Assembly (NCBI GenBank): GCA_013399895.1
Contig: VXBA01001494.1
Location: 2,318,118 to 2,382,117, forward strand
Direction of reading: 5' to 3'
Length of the DNA stretch: 64,000 nt
From: Serilophus lunatus
Taxonomy: Eukaryota > Chordata > Aves > Passeriformes > Eurylaimidae
Shown: piece by piece, positions 39,701 to 49,085 of the stretch
Position numbering within the stretch: the stretch's first letter is position 1
How the letters are laid out: every line of letters begins with the position of its first letter
Notes under the pieces: generated by a model
Told to the model about the DNA's origin: nothing
What the model saw: only the letters and a program-made list of their open reading frames with translations
Database searches by the model: none
Program-made: the position numbers and the translations under genes

Positions 39701-42700
39701 TCCAGAAAGCTGCTTTCCAAGATGCCAACGTTTGCCTGTTTGTGTTTGACTGCATCTATTTCAATGACATCAGCCTGATGGACAGGTGTGTCTCTGGCAG
39801 GTGTCACAGTGGCCTCACTGGTTTCCCACCACCAGTGAAGTGGGACCAGTTCACTTTGGCTGCTGGACTGACCCTGTAAAATCCAGGCTGTATGGGAGGG
39901 TTCTCGCTCTGCCAAGGAGTTTCGCTGTGGAGCTCCATGTTGCTCTGCAGTTCCAAAATATCAGGGTTAGCTGCATTTCAAATGAATTGAGTGTGGTTCA
40001 GGGCCAGCTCATCTTATGTCCTCTGAAATTAAACACACCTTAATGCAGAATTTCTAGTTTATAAGTTCCTGGAGGAAAGTAAGAATTGATTGTCCTCTCT
40101 GAAACTCTGTAGGATAAATAATTTAATTATTATACTAGCTTTTTTCAATGTTCATGTGACTAGTTCTTCATGCTAAAACCAGTCCTTAATGACCCATTCC
40201 CTGCTTTAGGCCTCTGTGTGAACGTCGCAAGTTCCTCCACGACAACATGGTTGAAATTCCCAACCGGATCCTGTTCTCGGAGATGAAACACGTCACGGTG
40301 AGTTCAGTGCTCACCGTGGCTGCACTGGTCACTGCACTGCTCCTTTGCCACACAACCCTGACTAAAGCTGCAAATTCACCCTGTCATAATGGTTCTGCTT
40401 CTGCTCTCTGTGCGAGACTTCCTGAGCTGCTGCTTGATTTTGGTGGGGAATGCTTGGACATTCGGGGCAGAGAGAGCATTTTGGGAAGAAGAAAGTTCAT
40501 GGGTCCCAAGGCAGGTGGATCGAGAAGGAAGCAGATGCTGTTGACTGAGAAAAATCTGATCTTCCACATGTGGGACATACTCAGGATACAGTCAGTGGGG
40601 CAGCTTCATGTGTGAGGGGTGTTTTTGGCTAAACAGCCCTTCTTGGCACATGTTCTCAGCTTAGTCACTGGATGTGCAGCAAAGGGACTCCCCTTAGAAA
40701 CCTGTTATGGAGTTGCCCATTGTTCTCTCTGCGGTTGCTTTGGGTTTAGTCCACCACTGCCCTGACCAGAAAGCCCAAAGATCAGGGCCCTTTGACAGTT
40801 CTTTAACCTCAATTCATCTCCTTTCAGAAAGCTTCAGATCTGGCAGATATGATCACCCGAGTCATCCGTGAGGGGCTGGAAGGACTGGTGTTGAAAGATA
40901 TAAAGGCAAGTTCACATTGACTCTTTACTGATGTGTGCTGGGAATTGGGAATAACAACAGGCAGAATCTGTGGATGAAGCACACAAAGCTGAGCATTCCT
41001 GAGACATCTCTGGGTTTTGTGGATGCTGACACTCAACCTAAGTTTCTCCTTACATACCAAGCACTGCTGTGCTCAGGAACTGCTGAGCTGGATAAAGACA
41101 AGGGCTTTTTCAGGAGCTGCTGCCCACTAGGTGACCTCTCTGAAGGGAGTTCTTGCTTTGTTTGCACAGGGAAATTATGAGCCAGGCAAACGACACTGGC
41201 TGAAAGTGAAGAAGGACTATCTCAATGAGGGGGCCATGGCTGACACAGCAGACCTGGTGGTGCTGGGAGCTTTCTATGGACAAGGCAGTAAAGGTAAGTC
41301 TGGAGTTGGCTTAAATCAGAAATCTGCCAGTTCAGGAAACTCCCAAAGTCTCCTACCAGAACAAGACTGGCTGAAACCAATTATCTGCTGCAGCCCATCA
41401 CGTGCTGGGCTGAGTTTACTGAGGGTTATTTGTCACAGCAGAGCTGTAGGTGTTGGACTGAGCTCTTCACAGTGCAGGGGCTCTGTCCAGCTTTGTATGT
41501 GAGAGCCTTTGGCTCCCAAACATGGAAAAGGTGTTCAGCTGATTTTCTCACTTCTTGAAAAGCTGTGGCTTGTGCAGTAGATGTGACCCAGCCTGCTGTT
41601 CCCTCTGCAGGAGGGATGATGTCCATCTTCCTCATGGGCTGCTACGACCCCAAGAGTGAGAAGTGGTGCACTGTGACCAAGTGCTCCGGTGGCCACGACG
41701 ATGCCACCCTGGCCCGTCTGCAGACAGAGCTGGACATGGTGAAGATCAGCAAGGTGAGAGGGGCTCTGGTGTGGAGGTGAGCAAAGGGATCTCAGCAAAG
41801 GCCTGAGTGACTGTTAGGGTACTGGTTAAATGCTGGTTGAAGTGCTCTGCCAGGAATGAGGAAGAGTTAAAGCAGATAAACCACTGACAGCGGTCAGATG
41901 TCAGTACAGCCAGCTCCTGAGGTGAGGCACTGCCTGGGATTTGTACTGGGATTCTAAGTGGGAAGCCAGGCACCATCTGTTTCCTGCTGGGACAAAGTTT
42001 TATTGGGAAGGTTACCGGTTTTTTGTACTTTTTTTGGGAATATTGTGATTGGCAGAGACAGTCACTAGATGGGGCTGTGGGAGAGAAGAGCTTGAGTCAG
42101 ACTTTTGTCTTGTGGCTCCATGACCTGACAGACATTTGTGACTGACTTAATAAGGTGAGGAATCTTACTTTTCGAGATTTGACAAATGAAAGAGAATTAA
42201 AGAGAATTCTAGTATTTCCCTAACATCCTGAAGGCCTTTTGCATCAGGGTTATAGAATCTTTAAAAAATGGGTAGTTTTACATGAATTGCGGTTGGAGCA
42301 ACAGTGTTCTTGTTTCACATACAGAATGACAGGAATTGAGAGCTATGTTACAGGAAATATTTGTGATTTTCTAGATAAGACAGATCTGCTGCAGATAATG
42401 CTGAAGTAAGTTTCATCCATGCAAAGGCAATGTAACACCTATGTGCTGATACACTTCTAGACTATGCAATTTGTAGAAGTAGGTGCGTATATAATAAGTG
42501 CTGTCGTTTTGCTTTTGTGCTTTTAATTAATAGGATCCTACTAAAATTCCAAGGTGGCTAAAAATTAACAAAATCTACTACCCAGACTTCATTGTCCCAG
42601 ATCCAAAGGTAAGTGCTGTCATAGTCATTTAACTCCCATTTCCCAGCCCTGACATAACAATCTACAGTATGTCCTTTTAAGTGTCAAGTCGTCTCTGTTA

Positions 42701-45579
42701 CAAAATTAGTTTTCATACTTGGAATGGGAAACTGAGAGATAAAAAGTTGTGCTTAATCTTGCAGGTGCATTTGAGGTTAAAAGCTTCATGAAGAAATCAC
42801 ACCTGCAGCACTTTTGGGAAATACTCTTGTGCATTAAATCCCTTCCAGAAGTGGATTTACTTTAAGATATGAAATATCTGACTTAAACAGCAGAAGCACA
42901 ACTGTAAACCAAAAGTTGCTGCTGTTTTAGGAAACGTGTCAGTGTGCTTTGTGCCATGCCTGAAAGAGATGTTATTTAGAAACTGGCATCATATATTAGT
43001 GAAGGATCCCTGACTTAGTGAAAAAAGTATGTTTTTCTAATTAAGGTCACTGAGAAGGTCAGTTTGTGTAAATGGAACTCTGTGCTGAGGGTTATTAAAC
43101 AGACACAGAGTTGGTTCATGAGAGAACACGTGACTGTGACCTGACTGTTCCCTTGGTGTGTGTAGAAAGCCCCAGTGTGGGAGATCACAGGGGCAGAGTT
43201 CTCCAAGGCCGAGGCCCACACTGCGGACGGGATCTCCATCCGCTTCCCACGCTGCACCCGCATCCGGGACGACAAGGACTGGCAGACAGCCACCAACCTC
43301 CAGCAGCTGAAGGTGAGGTAACACAGTGCCTCTGCACACGTTGGAGTGTGAGCCCTGGCAGCAATCTCTGGCCCAAAGACAGATTTGGGTAGCAGGGTGT
43401 GTAGTGAAGGGACCTCCTGCCTGGTACCTGTGATGGCACGTCCTGTTTTCCATTTATTCTGAGCTCAGGCTCTTCCCTGGATTGTTTTGATGTGAATCTC
43501 TCTCTCTGATGGGGCCTCTTGAGTCTCTTGAGCTGTTGTTCCAAGCAGTCTGTGTTGGTAGCTGGTTATGTCAGCTCCTGTAACAGCCCCACAGTGAGGG
43601 ATTGCCTTCCTCAAGGAGGGGGACCTTTGTTCTCTTCATGATCGTTGTTTCCTGTCAGTTGCTGAGTTTGGGAGAGACATTTGGGAAGGGACCGTGGGTA
43701 GCCTGGCCCAGTCCTGGAGCACAGGGGCCAAGTGGGAGCCAGCCAGGACCCCTGGGCTGCACCCACCCTCCTCCTGCTCTGCTGACAGAACTGTCCCGCT
43801 GCCAGTTGCTGAGCTGGAGGTGAACTCTGAGCTCAGGGGAGTTCCTGCACTCTGAGCCGTCCTCACACATGCTGTGGGGTGCTGGCAGCAGCTGCCACTG
43901 CTGCTTGTGCCATGGAAAGCAGGAGTGATGCAGCTCCCCTGCTGTCCTGCAGCCTGTCGGGCTCCCTGTGCAGGGAGGGAAGAGGGAAGTGCAGTGCCCT
44001 CTGCAGATGGACTGTGCTGGAGTGAGCAGAGGGCACTGTTCATTTTTCAGGTTCTGATGAATTAATCTGCTTGCTCTGCAGCAGATGATGTGGATGTGGC
44101 TTTTGGTTCCTCCCTTAATGCCAAGCATGAGGGTGGAATGCAGAGAGCTTGGACAGACTTGATGGGGAAAATGGCTACAAAGAAGTGTGGGAAGAAAAAT
44201 GATCTGAGCAAACACTTTGGGGGCGAACAAACAAGAGGAGCCTCTGCATTACAGCTCCTGTCCAGTGTCAGCCATTATTAATGCTCTGTTTCTGGGGGCA
44301 GGAGCTGTACCAGCTCTCCAAGGAGAAGGCTGATTTCAGTGTTGCTGCTGGGGAGGAAGATGAGTCCACAGCTGGCAGCAGTGGAGAGAATGAGGGAAAT
44401 TCCAGGTCTTCCACACCTCACAGCAGTATTAAAACTCCCCCAAACAAGTCACCAGCAAAAGCCCAGAAGCCAGAAGGTAAGATGGTGCTTTCCAGCAAAG
44501 GAGCCGGTGTTTGGAGCAGGCTGACTCTGGATCTCTGCTTTGTCAGACCCACAGCACCACATCCCATGTGCATGTCAGGCACAATGAGCAAAGCTGTCTA
44601 GACCCTTGGTTTGGCCTGTGCTGTTCCCAGCACGGATTGAGTAACCACAGCTCTGAGGTGTGCTGGGATTGGGAAAAGATGGATGGAAACACCACTGATG
44701 GTGCTACTTAGGTTGATGTTCCCTGCTCCCATTCCTCCAGGTCACATGCCCTTTGGTTAGACATTTTTGGCTATGAACCAATATTTATTTGGATGGCGTC
44801 CATGCATATAATGGGAAACCTGGATGGAGGTGATTTCCAGGTAAATTGAGTTTTGTCACTGGGGAACAAGGGGAAGCAAATTGCTGGGCAGTTTCAAAAA
44901 GGACAGTCTGGTCTGGCAGGTGGCAGCAGCATCCCAGAAATGAGGGCAGGAGGATGCCCCACTATTTACAGTATAAAAGATACATCTTACTGGTTACACT
45001 CCAATCCATGAATTTTCCAGAAAGAGAGAAGGAAGCTTTTCCCTTTTACTCTCTTTACTGTCTCCCCTCATGTTAATACACAACCAGGATCTGGACAGAG
45101 CACAGAAATGAGACAAGTTTTTTGTTTTTAGAAAGCAAAGCACTCATTGGATCCCCTCAAAAATCTGAGGAGAAACGAGGGGAGAAGAGAAAAGCATCTG
45201 AGATGGAGGACAACGGAAAAAAGGTAAATGCTGGACAGCACCCACTGCGGGCTGGGAGGAGGCTCAGGGACTCCAGTTGTCTGTTCACTTCTGCCTTCCA
45301 CGTGGAAACTGATGTTTTGCTTCTCATCCTTTTCTCCCTCAGCAGCCCCTGCTGGACATTTTCACAGGAGTGAAGCTGTTCCTGTCGCCCTCGGTGAAGG
45401 ACTTTGCCAGACTGCGGCGCTACTTCATCGCCTACGACGGGGATCTGGTGCCAGAGTTTGACACGGGCTCAGCCACCCACGTCCTGGGGGACAGTGACGA
45501 CCATCCTGGTGCTCAGCGTGTCTCTCCCAGGTGGATCTGGGAATGCATCCGGAAGCGCAGGCTCGTAGCCCCCTGCTAG
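33254..45579 (+). CDS. LIG3: DNA ligase III (19 coding exons, mitochondrial and nuclear forms)
   Basis: ATP-dependent DNA ligase that seals nicks in base-excision and single-strand-break repair with XRCC1, and the essential ligase of mitochondria. The joined CDS is 2919 nt, 972 residues (the human mitochondrial form is 1009). Exons: 33254-33743, 34098-34235, 35091-35288, 35683-35834, 36696-36862, 37533-37610, 37719-37887, 38485-38640, 39083-39214, 39706-39785, 40210-40297, 40828-40905, 41170-41293, 41611-41753, 42534-42608, 43166-43312, 44302-44476, 45132-45223, 45343-45579. All junctions keep frame and reproduce the known protein closely. Domains by residue: presequence 1-68, PARP-like zinc finger about 69-163, DNA-binding domain about 215-464, nucleotidyltransferase from 465 with catalytic Lys487 in KYDGER, motif IV EGLEGLVLK 631-639, motif V around RHWLKVKK 650-657, OB-fold to about 805, low-complexity linker 806-894, BRCT 895-972. 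The linker is shorter than in human. Introns longer than 300 bp hold nothing else that I recognise. Confidence 0.97.
34098..34235 (+). CDS. LIG3: LIG3 coding exon 2: linker after the zinc finger
   Basis: Acceptor TTTGCAG|AAG and donor ACAG|GTAAAA, phase 1 at both ends. Encodes a Lys/Ser/Thr/Pro-rich linker containing STPKKKVIVQAKLTATGQ and ending KKFSGFT, which aligns with the human linker between finger and DNA-binding domain. Confidence 0.93.
35091..35288 (+). CDS. LIG3: LIG3 coding exon 3: start of the DNA-binding domain
   Basis: Acceptor GATGCAG|CCA and donor GGAG|GTATGG, phase 1. Contains KCDPKHKDCLLREFRKLC, the near-invariant opening of the alpha-helical DNA-binding domain, and KTQIIQDFLKKGSAG. 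Confidence 0.95.
35683..35834 (+). CDS. LIG3: LIG3 coding exon 4: DNA-binding domain
   Basis: Acceptor TTTTTTCCAG|ATG and donor CAG|GTGAGT, phase 1 in and phase 0 out. Encodes GFHGDVYLTIKLLLPG and the LNDKQIVKLFSRIFNCN segment, which follow the human protein almost residue for residue. Confidence 0.95.
36696..36862 (+). CDS. LIG3: LIG3 coding exon 5: DNA-binding domain
   Basis: Acceptor GGAGACAG|GGA and donor CGCAG|GTGAGG, phase 0 in and phase 2 out. Encodes GDVSETIRIFFEQSK and TIQEVDEFLIQLSKLTKEDD. Confidence 0.95.
37533..37610 (+). CDS. LIG3: LIG3 coding exon 6 (78 nt)
   Basis: Acceptor TACTTCAG|GTG and donor CACGT|GTAAGT, phase 2 at both ends. Encodes CTGNDLKCIIRLIKHDLKMN and GAKH, conserved in the DNA-binding domain. 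Confidence 0.95.
37719..37887 (+). CDS. LIG3: LIG3 coding exon 7: end of the DNA-binding domain
   Basis: Acceptor GCCAAAG|GCT and donor ATGCTG|GTATGT. Encodes LDALDPNAYEAFKASRNLQD and, at its end, SVQASLMTPVQPML, which leads into the catalytic core. Confidence 0.95.
38485..38640 (+). CDS. LIG3: LIG3 coding exon 8: nucleotidyltransferase motif I
   Basis: Acceptor CCCTGAAG|GCT and donor CACAAA|GTAAGC, phase 0. Carries the ligase signature EIKYDGERVQVHKNG. Lys487 of the predicted protein is the residue adenylated by ATP in this family. FSYFSRSLKPVLPH follows as motif Ia/II context. Confidence 0.97.
39083..39214 (+). CDS. LIG3: LIG3 coding exon 9: adenylation domain
   Basis: The acceptor follows a run of T and CTACCCAAG; the donor is CACAAG|GTAAAA, phase 0. 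Encodes AFPGGQSMILDSEVLLIDNK and KPLPFGTLGVHK. Confidence 0.95.
39706..39785 (+). CDS. LIG3: LIG3 coding exon 10: motif III
   Basis: Acceptor TCTTCCAG|AAA and donor GACAG|GTGTGT, phase 0 in and phase 2 out. Encodes KAAFQDANVCLFVFDCIYF and NDISLMD. The FDCIYF segment is ligase motif III. Confidence 0.95.
40210..40297 (+). CDS. LIG3: LIG3 coding exon 11
   Basis: Acceptor TGCTTTAG|GCC and donor GTCACG|GTGAGT. Encodes PLCERRKFLHDNMVEIPNRI and FSEMKHVT. Confidence 0.95.
40828..40905 (+). CDS. LIG3: LIG3 coding exon 12: motif IV, with GC splice donor
   Basis: Acceptor CTTTCAG|AAA. The exon ends GATATAAAG and is followed by GCAAGT rather than GT. Only this boundary keeps the reading frame into the next exon (LKDIK then GNYEPGKRHW, as in other LIG3 proteins). 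AAG|GCAAGT is the strong consensus of GC-AG introns. Motif IV is EGLEGLVLK. Confidence 0.93.
41170..41293 (+). CDS. LIG3: LIG3 coding exon 13: motif V
   Basis: Acceptor TTGCACAG|GGA and donor AAAG|GTAAGT, phase 0 in and phase 1 out. Contains YEPGKRHWLKVKKDYL, the conserved lysine motif that contacts the ATP phosphates, and DTADLVVLGAFYGQGSK. Confidence 0.95.
41611..41753 (+). CDS. LIG3: LIG3 coding exon 14: OB-fold
   Basis: Acceptor CCTCTGCAG|GAG and donor AGCAAG|GTGAGA. Encodes GGMMSIFLMGCYDPKSEKW and the segment GGHDDATLARLQTELD. Confidence 0.95.
42534..42608 (+). CDS. LIG3: LIG3 coding exon 15 (75 nt)
   Basis: Acceptor TTAATTAATAG|GAT has a T-rich but interrupted polypyrimidine tract; the donor is AAAG|GTAAGT, phase 0. 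Encodes DPTKIPRWLKINKIYYPDF and IVPDPK. Confidence 0.94.
43166..43312 (+). CDS. LIG3: LIG3 coding exon 16: motif VI, end of the OB-fold
   Basis: Acceptor GTGTGTAG|AAA and donor CTGAAG|GTGAGG, phase 0. Encodes WEITGAEFSKAEAHTADGIS and IRFPRCTRIRDDKDW, the C-terminal signature of the catalytic core. Confidence 0.95.
44302..44476 (+). CDS. LIG3: LIG3 coding exon 17: linker between core and BRCT
   Basis: Acceptor GGGGGCAG|GAG and donor GAAG|GTAAGA, phase 1 out. Opens with the conserved ELYQLSKEKADFSV, then becomes a Ser/Pro/Lys-rich low-complexity linker that diverges from human. Reading through the donor stays open for 41 codons. Confidence 0.92.
45132..45223 (+). CDS. LIG3: LIG3 coding exon 18: basic linker
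   Basis: Acceptor GTTTTTAG|AAA and donor AAAAAG|GTAAAT, phase 1 in and phase 0 out. Encodes a basic stretch including EKRGEKRKASEME, matching the GEKRKA of human LIG3, which is a plausible nuclear localisation signal. Confidence 0.88.
45343..45579 (+). CDS. LIG3: LIG3 coding exon 19: BRCT domain and stop
   Basis: The acceptor is CCCTCAGCAG, a tandem NAGNAG. I chose the first AG, giving QPLLDIFTG; the second would drop only Gln895. The exon encodes the BRCT domain that pairs with the XRCC1 BRCT II, with the conserved DLVPEFDTGSATHVLG, the core Trp in SPRWIWECIRK and the terminal RRLVAPC before TAG. Confidence 0.96.
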   Translation, partial: QPLLDIFTGVKLFLSPSVKDFARLRRYFIAYDGDLVPEFDTGSATHVLGDSDDHPGAQRVSPRWIWECIRKRRLVAPC

Positions 45580-45870
45580 CAGTGTGGGGCAGGGACAGCT
45601 GAGAGCGAGGAGGGGGGAAGGGATTCTCCCAGAGGTTCCTCTTGTGGAGACCATGGAGAGACACAAAATGCCATCAGAGCTTCTTACAAAGATCCATAGC
45701 AACCATATGGAATAAATTAAAATGGCTCCCTGAAGAAATGTCACTGCTGAATCCAGTTTTCCTGCCCATACTGTAGGCCACTGCCCTCATCCAGGTGCTG
45801 GTTTAGTCTCTGTGGGTTTTTAAAGTTTGGGTATTTTTATAGATAAATAAAACTGAAGCAGTTTCTCCTT
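45580..45870 (+). promoter_or_regulatory. LIG3: LIG3 3' UTR with two poly(A) signals
   Basis: AATAAA occurs at 45711-45716 and again at 45846-45851. Cleavage would fall about 10-30 bases after either. The second is followed by a T-rich stretch. Which is used cannot be read from the sequence. Confidence 0.7.
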
Positions 45871-46589
45871 TGCTGTCAGGACTTATTTCCCAAATGTTAT
45901 TTTCTGCCTGGAGAGGAAAACAGACCCCCAAAAACATGACACTGGCTGTAGTACCAGGATAATTTTGCAAAAAAAGTCATGTGTCCTTCTGGTTTGTCTT
46001 TTCTCTCCTATCTGTGACACAACTCAGGGCTGCAGCAGCAGCATTTACACCTTGGTCTAGGTTTCATATTAAAACCAAATAAGCTTCTGCTGTAGTAACT
46101 CCTCTGGCATTATCCAAACATCCCTCCTGATGGATTTGTTTTCCACAATATGTTTTTGCTCCTGGGTTCTGTTATTCATGTTTCAACAAGTAAAAGCTGA
46201 TACTAGAACACCACCTGCATCTTTTAGGGTAACAGACCTCCTTCTGGCAAGCTGTTCAAAACTATTGCAAGTACTTGAATGTTAATGAAATAAGGAAGGT
46301 GGGGTTTGGAAATAGTTCTTCATTTTAACTGACTGCAAATGTCCATGATGGAAGGAGGTGGGGGTTGGCCACTTCCCTGGTTCCTCCACTCTCAGGGGTA
46401 CAGAGTGTGCTCTCCCCTTCCTCCTCCTCACACGTTACAACTGTGCTGGTGTTTGGTGTCAGGTAATTTTGTACTTGTACCCTCCACTAACAATATTCAA
46501 ATACCTGGGATCCTAATTTTGGGCTGAGGTTCAGCAGGAGCTGTAGGAGCTCTGCTTTCTCCCTGCCTGTTGTAACAAAGTCAGAAACA
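45871..46589. other. LIG3-RFFL intergenic spacer (tail to tail)
   Basis: About 720 bases between the last LIG3 poly(A) signal and the most distal RFFL poly(A) signal. I see no gene, repeat or strong structure in it. Its size depends on the cleavage sites actually used. Confidence 0.5.
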
Positions 46590-48903
46590 AGGTTAACTAA
46601 ATCACATTTCAACTTTATTATAAAATTATAAACCAAACTTCTGTACCAAAACTAGTTAAGTTTAACCACCGTAGTACCAAGAGGATTTCATAGAGAATAA
46701 CATGCCCTTTCAAGTAGAAATATTAACTTTTTAAATCTTTGAATGCTGTACAGTGTACATAAAGCACATAAATATTTATTAGTTCAGAACATTATATTCC
46801 TTTGGATCATTAATCATTTCCTTCCAGGTTTTGATTTTCCTTTGAAAACAACTCACTCGTATCTGTAAGTAGAGAATCCATTTTTACAAGGGAGACAAGG
46901 AGTCCTCCCTTCAGAAAGCACATTCTGGAGTCACAGGGTGGGTGTATCTTCTCATCCCTGAAATTTCAGGCATTGATCTGCAACTTATCTGCTGTAGAAA
47001 AGAAGCCTACCCTCTACAAGGAAAAGTACATCTGTCCATAGGGGAATAATTTTCCTGCTAAATTCCCCCAGCCCTGAGTTTATTGAGAAATAGGACAACA
47101 TGAATTTTCACAGTGAATTCACCAAATGAGGCTGTTCAGCACTTTGTGTGTTCCTGTTCCTCCTGGAGGTCCCAGTTACTGCTCACCTGCCTTTCTTTCT
47201 AACATGATGCACTGAAATGTCCCAGTTCCTTCTCATGCTGGAACCTGTTAAACCTTAAGCCCAAGATTAAAGAATAACCTGACCAGGCAAGGAGGTAAAA
47301 CTGAGAATGTTTACTTCAGTAAACTGCAGCTGTTGCACTTCAGTGGAGTGCTGAGACCCTCAACAGTGCAGGGGTTCTGCTGCCTCCTGGGCCACAGATT
47401 CCTCATCTCAGGGGCTTCTTGGCTTTGGCAGAGCAGAGACCTTCCACTCCCTGCAGCTGAGCTGCTACTCCTGCAACCAGTCCCTGGTAAGGAATACACG
47501 GTTAAATTTTGGCATTATTACCACTTACTGCACAAAGAGCTTTGGTGCTATTCCTGTAACTGTACTTCCACTGCTCCAGGAGGGACACTGAGGTCGGTGC
47601 TGTTCCCTGCTGGCAGCTGGGCAGGGGCTCAGTTTGAACACAGAGTGATCACCTCTCCCTCAAGCCAGACAGGAAAAACCTGCAGTAGAAGCTTCCTGGC
47701 TGCACAAATGCAATCCCAGGCTGATGGAAACTTAAGGCATCAAGATTCTGAAGCTTGGCTGTGCAGCTGCCAAGAACACTGGATGTCACTGAGGGGAAAA
47801 TGCCAGTTACCATCTCCTGTAGAAAGTTCTTGCACCTGAACATGCTGTCCAGGAGAGCTCTAAGGGCTTTAGGCTGTCAGGGATCAGATCACGGACCCTC
47901 CTTACCCACCCTCAGCAGCAGAAAGTACAAAATAAATTGTTTTAGATAAGCACTCTGAACATAACTGTAAAACTAAGCCCAGGGGGGATGAGGAGAAGCT
48001 GATCCACAGTGGTGACTGCTTATGGATTCAAGGGAGATAAAGGCTTTCTTCCATGAGAAAGTCACCTGTACTTAAATACGATTGTGTAGCAATGGAGTCC
48101 TCACTACTCTCCAGCTGAGTGGTTTCCTCACTAAACCCTCAGGAAGGCTCAAGTCTTGGATTTGTAGCTCCTTCAGCAAGTGAAGGCAGTTCAGTCTGAA
48201 CCCAATATTTGTGCTGGGAAACCTGTGGAGTCAAAGGAGTCAACAACAATCAAACCAAAAACCTCCTTCCCACTGGCATGTAAACAGTAATCCACCACAC
48301 AAGGGCAAGGCTGAATGCTCACAGCCCCCCTCCCAACAGTTTTCAATAATAAAGGCAACCTTCATATAAAATTATACATTTTTCCACAATTGCACTAGGC
48401 TGGAACTGGGGAAAGCGAAGGCAGTCTGCCTGTCCTGCAAGCACAACAATTTTACATTAAATTAAAATTAACAAGCACAGTGACATCTTAACCTTTGAAA
48501 ATCAAGTTGTTGCTGGGTGTAGCCCGAGCAGCAAAACAAAGGACACTTTTTGAGACCCCAGTTCACTTTTATTATTCAGGAGAAAGTACAAAGCCTCTGG
48601 AGCTGATCTTTGTGTGGGAAGCGGAGCATCCATCTGTTCTCAGCACGGTGGATCAAGTTATCCTGGGATGTAGATGGTCAGTGATGGCTGGCAATGAGCT
48701 CCAAGGAGTGCAGGCACTGTGGTGTAAAGCACGATGGTGGGAAGAGCAGAGTTGGGTTGAGCAGAACAGTTTTCCCCAGGCTCCCTCCTTCCCAGCGGGG
48801 TCCATTTGCTATTCTCCAAGGTAACTATTTGTAACAATTTTGACCATTTCTCTACCAGCAGACGAGGCTTTGAGGCGTCCCCAGCCCTCACACACACACA
48901 CAG
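46590..48903 (-). promoter_or_regulatory. RFFL: RFFL 3' UTR with several poly(A) signals
   Basis: On the complement, AATAAA occurs at 48568-48573 (about 330 nt after the stop), 46775-46780 and 46614-46619. Human RFFL has a multi-kilobase 3' UTR, so a 2.3-kb tail ending near 46.6 kb is plausible, with a short form possible. No other gene is seen here. Confidence 0.55.
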
Positions 48904-49085
48904 TTACGTCCTGAAGACGTGGACGGCCCTGATCACGTACTGCCGGCAGATGGGGCACTCGCTCATCCGCTTCCCACACTTGGTGCACGTCACCATGTGC
49001 CCACATTCCAGCAGGACACAGTCGATGGGCGCATCCATGCAGATCCTGCAGAGGTTGTCCTCGGTGCCAGGCTGCCCAGCACCAC
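48904..49085 (-). CDS. RFFL: RFFL last coding exon: RING domain and stop
   Basis: Acceptor TTCCCTCAG|GTG, stop TAA at 48904-48906. Encodes NLCRICMDAPIDCVLLECGH and CTKCGKRMSECPICRQYV, a complete C3HC4 RING with all eight zinc ligands, then the conserved tail AVHVFRT. Confidence 0.97.

Noticed and set aside
40906..40915. Alternative GT donor (AA|GTTCAC) four bases past the GC donor in LIG3
   Set aside because: It would add four bases and shift the frame into the next exon, and its consensus is poor.
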